In this document: one piece after another, positions 1-4,384 of the stretch
How the letters are laid out: every line of letters begins with the position of its first letter
Numbering within the stretch: position 1 is the stretch's first letter
Assembly: GCA_965369375.1 (NCBI GenBank)
Contig: CBDUQN010000123.1
Coordinates: 1-6,908, forward strand
Reading direction: 5' to 3'
Origin: CBDUQN01 sp965369375
GTDB lineage: Bacteria; Krumholzibacteriota; Krumholzibacteriia; Krumholzibacteriales; Krumholzibacteriaceae
DNA length: 6,908 nt
Position numbers and translations under genes: made by a program
Notes under the pieces: generated by a model
Told to the model about the DNA's origin: nothing
Database searches by the model: none
The model's input: the letters and a program-made list of their open reading frames with translations, nothing else

Positions 1-1113
1 ATCGCCTATTTTCTGACCCTCGAGGGCTGGAAGGTGCTCGTGCTCGACAGCGGCTCCTCGGCCGGGCAGGGCCAGAACAAGGCTGCGATCGGGGGCGTAC
101 GCGCGACACACTCCGACCCGGCAAAGATCACGATCTGCCTGCAGAGCATCGAGGTCTTTTCCACGTGGAAGAAGAAGCACGGAACGGATATCGGATGGAT
201 GGCGGGCGGATACTGCTTCCCCGTCTTTCGAAAGGCGGAAGAGGATATCCTGAAAGGGATCCTTCCGATACAGAAGAGTTACAAGCTCGACATCGATTGG
301 GAAGAACCGGAAAGGATAATGAAACTCATCCCCGGTATAAACGAGAAAGGGCTCAGAGGTGGGACCTATTCACCGGGTGACGGCCAGGTGTCGCCGCTCA
401 AGAGCGCCGCAGCCTTCTGGAAGGAGAGCAGGGACAGGGGAGCGGAGTGCCGGTTCAGGGAGGCGGTGACGGGACTGATAGTCAAGGGGGGAAGGGTCAA
501 GGGCGTGAAGACGGCGAAGGGAACATACCATTCGGGGGTCGTTGTCAACGCCGCGGGCGCCGAAGCGCGCGAGATCGGTCTCATGGCTGATATCGATATC
601 CCCGTCGTTCCCGACAGCCACGAGGGCGGTATCTCGGCGCCGATGGAACATTTCTTCGATCCCCTCATCGTCGATATCCGCCCCGGTCCCGAGGGGAGGA
701 CGAAGAATTTTTACTTCGGCCAGAACGACCGCGGGCAGGTGATCTTTTGCTACACGCCGATCACGCCGATCTTCGGAAAGAATATCTCGTGCACGTCCGA
801 GTTCATGCCGGTCATCGCGCGCCGGCTGATCGAACTCATCCCGCGGCTCGGTAACATGTTGATCCGGCGCTCCTGGCGCGGGCTCTATCCGATGACGCCG
901 GACGGCATCATCATCCTCGATCGCGTACGCGAAGTGGAAGGCTTCTTTCTGGCGGTCGGCATGTGCGGCCAGGGATTCATGCTCGGTCCGGGTGTGGGCA
1001 AGAACATGGCGAGTCTTATCGTGCACGGCAAGCCGGTGATAGACCGGGAAGTCTTTGACACATTGAGTTTTTACCGTAATTTCGACACGAAGCGCGTCGA
1101 GGCGCTCAAATAG
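1..1113 (+). CDS. FAD-dependent oxidoreductase, DAO superfamily (5' partial)
   Basis: This is the C-terminal 370 residues of a flavoprotein oxidoreductase of the D-amino-acid-oxidase/sarcosine-oxidase beta-subunit type. Such enzymes oxidise amines or amino acids in the cytoplasm with FAD. The frame is open from base 1, where it reads IAYFLTLEGWKVLVLDSGS, the helix and second strand of a Rossmann FAD-binding fold. The GxGxxG loop and start codon therefore lie roughly 15-20 residues outside the window, and an internal GTG at 34 is not the true start. Other family landmarks are a GGVR turn near residue 31, the strand VVNAAGA at about 181-187, WRGLYPMTPDG near 292-302, and the C-terminal FAD-binding segment VGMCGQGFMLGPGVGKNMA near 319-337. 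It ends at TAG. The substrate cannot be read from the sequence. Sarcosine oxidase beta, heteromeric proline dehydrogenase beta and HcnC-like enzymes all share this pattern, and the genes outside the window would help decide. It converges on the next gene and shares no evident function with it. Confidence 0.9.
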   Translation: MAYFLTLEGWKVLVLDSGSSAGQGQNKAAIGGVRATHSDPAKITICLQSIEVFSTWKKKHGTDIGWMAGGYCFPVFRKAEEDILKGILPIQKSYKLDIDWEEPERIMKLIPGINEKGLRGGTYSPGDGQVSPLKSAAAFWKESRDRGAECRFREAVTGLIVKGGRVKGVKTAKGTYHSGVVVNAAGAEAREIGLMADIDIPVVPDSHEGGISAPMEHFFDPLIVDIRPGPEGRTKNFYFGQNDRGQVIFCYTPITPIFGKNISCTSEFMPVIARRLIELIPRLGNMLIRRSWRGLYPMTPDGIIILDRVREVEGFFLAVGMCGQGFMLGPGVGKNMASLIVHGKPVIDREVFDTLSFYRNFDTKRVEALK

Positions 1114-1127
1114 GCATTAGACACGTA

Positions 1128-4100
1128 CTAGCGAAGCAGCACCAATTTCTTCGTCCTGCTGAAACTCACGCTTTCCATCTTGTAGAAGTAGACGCCGCTC
1201 GCTACTTTAGCTCCGAGATTGTTCGTCCCGTCCCAGGGAATCGAGTAGGAGCTTGCTTCCTTCACTCCATCAACGAGCGTCTTCACCAGCTGTCCCGCGA
1301 CATTGAATATCTTGAGACTCACATGTCCCCGCTCCTTCACGTCGAAGCGTATCGTTGTCGATGGATTGAAGGGATTTGGATGGTTCTGCTCGAGATTATA
1401 TGCGAATGGTACCGCAGCTTCAGTTATATTTGGATCCACCTCGTTTCCAAACCATTCGATGATATCTTTCATAATATGGTTACGGATAACAGGTTCTCCC
1501 GGAGTATGTTCCGCGTCCCGCACATACATGAAGCTCTGGCCGAACCAGATCGTCTTTACAATGCATTCGTTGGAATTAGTCATCACCGATTGAATTACCG
1601 AAGGTAGGTTGGAATAGGGGCCAAACGGAGGATACTCAGCGGCGATCACGCCGTTCTCTGTGGCGCCGAGAACATCGAAATCGTTGATGATCGGGCATCC
1701 CCCGTAAACAAGCCACTGATCTGGGATGCCGTCATGCGAGAATATTCCTTCACTGGTACCGGTGATAAGCGGTGTCACTATCCCGTTCCCCATAAGGCCG
1801 CCTGTCAGGCCAAAGTAACTCGCTGCATTTGGATCGTCGATGAGATCGACACCGCACAAGCTGTTCATGAGTGCGATCGCCTGAATAGAGGACCGCTGAT
1901 CTAGATCGGATGCGACATGATTGCCGAGAATCCAGAGACCGGCGTCCTCTTGCTTGGTATACATCCAGTTCACGAGCAACATGCAATCATTTGCCTTGTC
2001 ACTGCCCGTCATTCCATCGCCGATTGTTCCGAAACGCAGGTCGCCACTATCCCATATGATCGTGCGGTAAGCCTGGCATAATTGGTTGATGCCGGCCGAG
2101 GAGGCGAGACCGTTGCCGACAGCGCTCGCCGGTTGGAGAACGTCGTAGCGGTCGGGAAGATTGGTAGACGGAATAACTGAAGTGAACGTCGCGTTCATAT
2201 ATTCTTCTACCGTTCCCCAGAATGATCCTCTCCCGTGGAAATCATCGACGTACAGTATGTCGCTGTTGAATGTGGGAAGGCAGGTCCATTCAAAGAGGTA
2301 GCTCACACCCTTATAGCCGCGGTATGAGCGGTCCGCTCTCGCCCCTGGATCTGGAGGCAAGTAGGAGACGGCGCCGCTGCTGTCTTCGGCGCTGAAGTAA
2401 TATTCTATGCAGTATCCCCTCGTAAAGAGGGAATCATTGAGGTCAGCCGTGTACAGATCTTGGAAATGCGCGAGTACTCCGCCCCATGAAGTTCTCACGC
2501 GGTCACACTGAATCACCGTCCACTGTGCTCCGTCATCGCTGTGGTATCTGCCGTAGGTGCCTTCGATCTGGGGGCCGTACAGAGCCGGCTTCGGTCCGTA
2601 GGGGGGATCGGGCGGGCCGATATAGGTGGCACTCACGTGCATGTAGACATGCGGCCATCCGTCGGGATCCTCCACGATGCCACCGCCGTGGGGGGATGTG
2701 CAGGTAACAACGGTCGAATCGCCGGCATGTATTCCCGGGTGATACGGTGCGCTGATATCTCTCGCGGCATCGGCGCGCACAAAGCTTTCCATGTCCGAGT
2801 ATGATGCGGGAAATCTGTCCTGAAAGAGATCGACGCTTCGAAACTGCCACTGCGGACCGGTTATTGCGAACTGCTGGATCCGAACATTGTCGAACCAGGG
2901 CGCCGGCGTGTGTGAGCCACAGTTGCCGTAGTACAGGTACCAGTACTGGCACATGTCGACGACGCAGAGTGCCACCTGTATTTTATCTTCTTCTATAAAG
3001 TTTCCTATGTTATGGACTGCAAAAAAGTAGTCCTCGTAGGAACCGTAATAAACGTAATTATAGCCCCTCCATTCCCGTGGGCACCCGTTACTGTTTATGT
3101 TGCGGACATACACGTAATAGAACACGAGATTTTCGAGCGGCAGGTCACGGTAAACGGTATATCTGAGATATACCCCGTTGAGGTCCGCGAGCTCGCCCGC
3201 AGGGATATCGGCATCCTGGTTTGAATCGTTGTTGGTCGAATATTTCGTCAGGTCGATGACGGGCGAGATGATCATCTCGTCCTGGCATGGATAGGTCGTG
3301 CCGCCGCGTCCCTTGCAAAAGGGAGTATCGAAGAGTCCGGGATACGAGCTGCTCGGATTCGGGGAATCGAGAAAGAATGTCACCTGCGTGGTTTGATTCT
3401 TGTTGCAGGGATCGTATTCCTGCAGGAGATAATTAAAGAGACCCGAGTGCAGGCCGTATGATTCTCCGATATCCGCTTTCCAGAAAATGTCGTTTCCGTC
3501 ACCGTCCGCTCTGTGAGCTCCGACCGGGGTAGCTTCGAAATTCTCGAAATCTATGGTGCCGGAAGCATCGGCAATCACGATACTGTCTATGATGCATGCT
3601 CCGTCCGTGTCATGCAGGCCGTCTTCGTCGCTCCACCAGCCGTCCGACACGAAATTGAAACGAAACTTCGTCGAGGCCTGCGAGAGCTGCAGTTGATGGC
3701 TGAATGTTCCCGTGAGCACGCCATCATACGCGGTAAATTCGATCCAGTCTCCATCACCGGCATCGTACTCGATAAAGGTGTGGTCCCAATCCGTTTCCGT
3801 ATCGAATAGACCCTTGTATATGAGTGATACCGATCCGCTGAACTCGATCTCATCGGATACCAGTATCTGCCGCCATGCATTGCCATAACCCGGTGGATCG
3901 GACCATCCGCACAGGTACATGTCGCCGGCATTCGCCCGTGAGCCGCACCACATCGACTTGCTTCCCTCCAGCGGGAGAAGTCGCCCGAAATCGCCGCCGG
4001 CGAGATCGCTGAAATCGTCGACGTGGAAGAAGGTATCGATCTGCGCGGTACGGTCGAGGCGTGTCCAATTTTGCCAATCGCGGATTTCGAAATCGTATTT

Positions 4101-4295
4101 TACGATGTTGTACGTGTCGACTTGCGCAACAGAGTGGAGTCTGTACAATTCCGGATCTGCAATTTCCGCGTAGATATTTTCCTTGAAATCGGAAGCGATG
4201 ATTTTTCGTTTATGTCCGTCGTTACGTGCCGAGACGGAGTCATAAGGCAGGAGCGCGAGAGAGGCGAATAACAGAATTCCAGCGAAGGTCTTCAT
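1128..4295 (-). CDS. Large secreted Cys-rich protein with C-terminal FlgD-like/T9SS sorting domain
   Basis: Complete 1055-residue extracellular protein; specific function unknown. Residues 1-23 form a Sec signal peptide (basic Lys2, hydrophobic core, cleavage likely after VSA), which fixes the ATG at 4295. Residues about 90-245 look like a beta-jelly-roll module (DDFSDL, WCG, PGYGNAW, ending IDSIVIAD). Residues about 248-475 look like a second module with DEMIISPVIDL and the block DMCQYWYLYYGNC (447-459), ending FDNVRI. Residues about 480-670 form another beta-rich region (TCTSP, YGRY, DLNDSLFTRGY). Residues about 678-950 begin DILYVDDFHGRG and include IIWDSGDL and GLWILGNHVASDL, like an alpha/beta glutamine-amidotransferase/ThuA-like fold with no obvious catalytic triad. 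Residues about 966-1055 are a FlgD-like/T9SS type A sorting domain (PNPFNPSTTIRF, WDGTNNLG, ASGVYFYKM, ending KKLVLLR). There is no clear Shine-Dalgarno sequence. The module boundaries and fold names are my inference; export and the sorting domain are well supported. Confidence 0.92.
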   Translation of the reverse strand: MKTFAGILLFASLALLPYDSVSARNDGHKRKIIASDFKENIYAEIADPELYRLHSVAQVDTYNIVKYDFEIRDWQNWTRLDRTAQIDTFFHVDDFSDLAGGDFGRLLPLEGSKSMWCGSRANAGDMYLCGWSDPPGYGNAWRQILVSDEIEFSGSVSLIYKGLFDTETDWDHTFIEYDAGDGDWIEFTAYDGVLTGTFSHQLQLSQASTKFRFNFVSDGWWSDEDGLHDTDGACIIDSIVIADASGTIDFENFEATPVGAHRADGDGNDIFWKADIGESYGLHSGLFNYLLQEYDPCNKNQTTQVTFFLDSPNPSSSYPGLFDTPFCKGRGGTTYPCQDEMIISPVIDLTKYSTNNDSNQDADIPAGELADLNGVYLRYTVYRDLPLENLVFYYVYVRNINSNGCPREWRGYNYVYYGSYEDYFFAVHNIGNFIEEDKIQVALCVVDMCQYWYLYYGNCGSHTPAPWFDNVRIQQFAITGPQWQFRSVDLFQDRFPASYSDMESFVRADAARDISAPYHPGIHAGDSTVVTCTSPHGGGIVEDPDGWPHVYMHVSATYIGPPDPPYGPKPALYGPQIEGTYGRYHSDDGAQWTVIQCDRVRTSWGGVLAHFQDLYTADLNDSLFTRGYCIEYYFSAEDSSGAVSYLPPDPGARADRSYRGYKGVSYLFEWTCLPTFNSDILYVDDFHGRGSFWGTVEEYMNATFTSVIPSTNLPDRYDVLQPASAVGNGLASSAGINQLCQAYRTIIWDSGDLRFGTIGDGMTGSDKANDCMLLVNWMYTKQEDAGLWILGNHVASDLDQRSSIQAIALMNSLCGVDLIDDPNAASYFGLTGGLMGNGIVTPLITGTSEGIFSHDGIPDQWLVYGGCPIINDFDVLGATENGVIAAEYPPFGPYSNLPSVIQSVMTNSNECIVKTIWFGQSFMYVRDAEHTPGEPVIRNHIMKDIIEWFGNEVDPNITEAAVPFAYNLEQNHPNPFNPSTTIRFDVKERGHVSLKIFNVAGQLVKTLVDGVKEASSYSIPWDGTNNLGAKVASGVYFYKMESVSFSRTKKLVLLR
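1131..1430 (-). repeat. C-terminal sorting-domain repeat, copy in the 1055-aa gene
   Basis: These 300 bases encode the last 100 residues and match the last 100 residues of the paralogue (4388-4687) at 83 of 100 positions without gaps, by eye. The block contains the PNPFNP motif, TTIRFDVKERGHVSLKI, AGQLVKTLVD, WDGTNNLG and ASGVYFY, typical of FlgD-like/T9SS C-terminal domains. It includes a 36-base tract (1324-1359) identical to 4581-4616, with no synonymous change over 12 codons. Confidence 0.85.
4227..4295 (-). other. Sec signal peptide of the complete secreted protein
   Basis: The first 23 residues read MKTFAGILLFASLALLPYDS followed by VSA. They have a short basic start, a hydrophobic core from about residue 4 to 16, a helix-breaking Pro, and an A-x-A-like VSA site before Arg24. 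This supports export through Sec, which the T9SS route requires as its first step, and it justifies the ATG chosen as the start. The cleavage point is predicted by eye. Confidence 0.85.
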
Positions 4296-4322
4296 CGTAT
4301 ATCAATGTTCGAGTTGATTTGA

Positions 4323-4335
4323 TGATCCGGGATCA
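4323..4335. promoter_or_regulatory. 13-bp palindrome at the predicted transcription start
   Basis: The sequence tgatccgggatca has perfect 6-bp arms around one central base. It overlaps the position where transcription from the candidate promoter would begin. A second palindrome, aaccggtt, lies at 4349-4356 in the promoter spacer. Either could be an operator half-site, but both are short enough to be chance. No T-run follows on either strand, so it is not a terminator. Confidence 0.15.
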
Positions 4336-4363
4336 GAATAACATCGTTAACCGGTTCAGTCAA
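4335..4363 (-). promoter_or_regulatory. Candidate sigma70-like promoter for the complete secreted gene
   Basis: Read on the minus strand, TTGACT (4363-4358) is followed after exactly 17 bases by TATTCT (4340-4335). These match the TTGACA and TATAAT consensus at 5 of 6 and 4 of 6 positions. The start of transcription would fall near 4328, leaving a leader of about 33 bases before the ATG at 4295. It lies in the only intergenic gap and points at the downstream gene. FCB-group bacteria often use a different promoter consensus, so this remains a candidate. The upstream paralogue has no visible terminator, so read-through is equally possible. Confidence 0.35.
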
Positions 4364-4384
4364 TGTATTTTGCCTCTCCTTCGG

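Larger units (their letters stand above)
4292..4363 (-). other. Possible 23-codon coupling reading frame ahead of the complete secreted gene
   Basis: A TTG-initiated frame of 23 codons ends in a TGA that overlaps the ATG at 4295 as ATGA, the classic arrangement for translational coupling. An AAGGAGAGG stretch (4381-4373), purine-rich and Shine-Dalgarno-like, lies 10 bases upstream of the TTG, a rather long spacing. The downstream ATG has no such element of its own. Against it: the TTG coincides with the -35 hexamer, so the peptide could be made only from read-through transcripts. The same frame also simply continues from the upstream gene's TGA, and an open stretch of this length is common by chance. 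No homologue is recognised. Confidence 0.12.

Noticed and set aside
370..1026. 218-codon minus-strand open frame opposite the oxidoreductase
   Set aside because: The + strand frame has clear DAO motifs. The antisense product is low-complexity (Arg, Asp and His rich) with no recognisable domain, typical of a shadow in GC-rich DNA.
1091..1106. Stem-loop agcgc-gtcgag-gcgct just before the oxidoreductase stop codon, considered as a terminator
   Set aside because: The stem is only 5 bp, lies inside the coding sequence, and has no T-run after it on either strand.
2533..2952. 139-codon minus-strand frame inside the 1055-residue gene
   Set aside because: It is an out-of-frame shadow: Arg/Pro-rich, with no motif, and covered by a frame that has a conserved paralogue.
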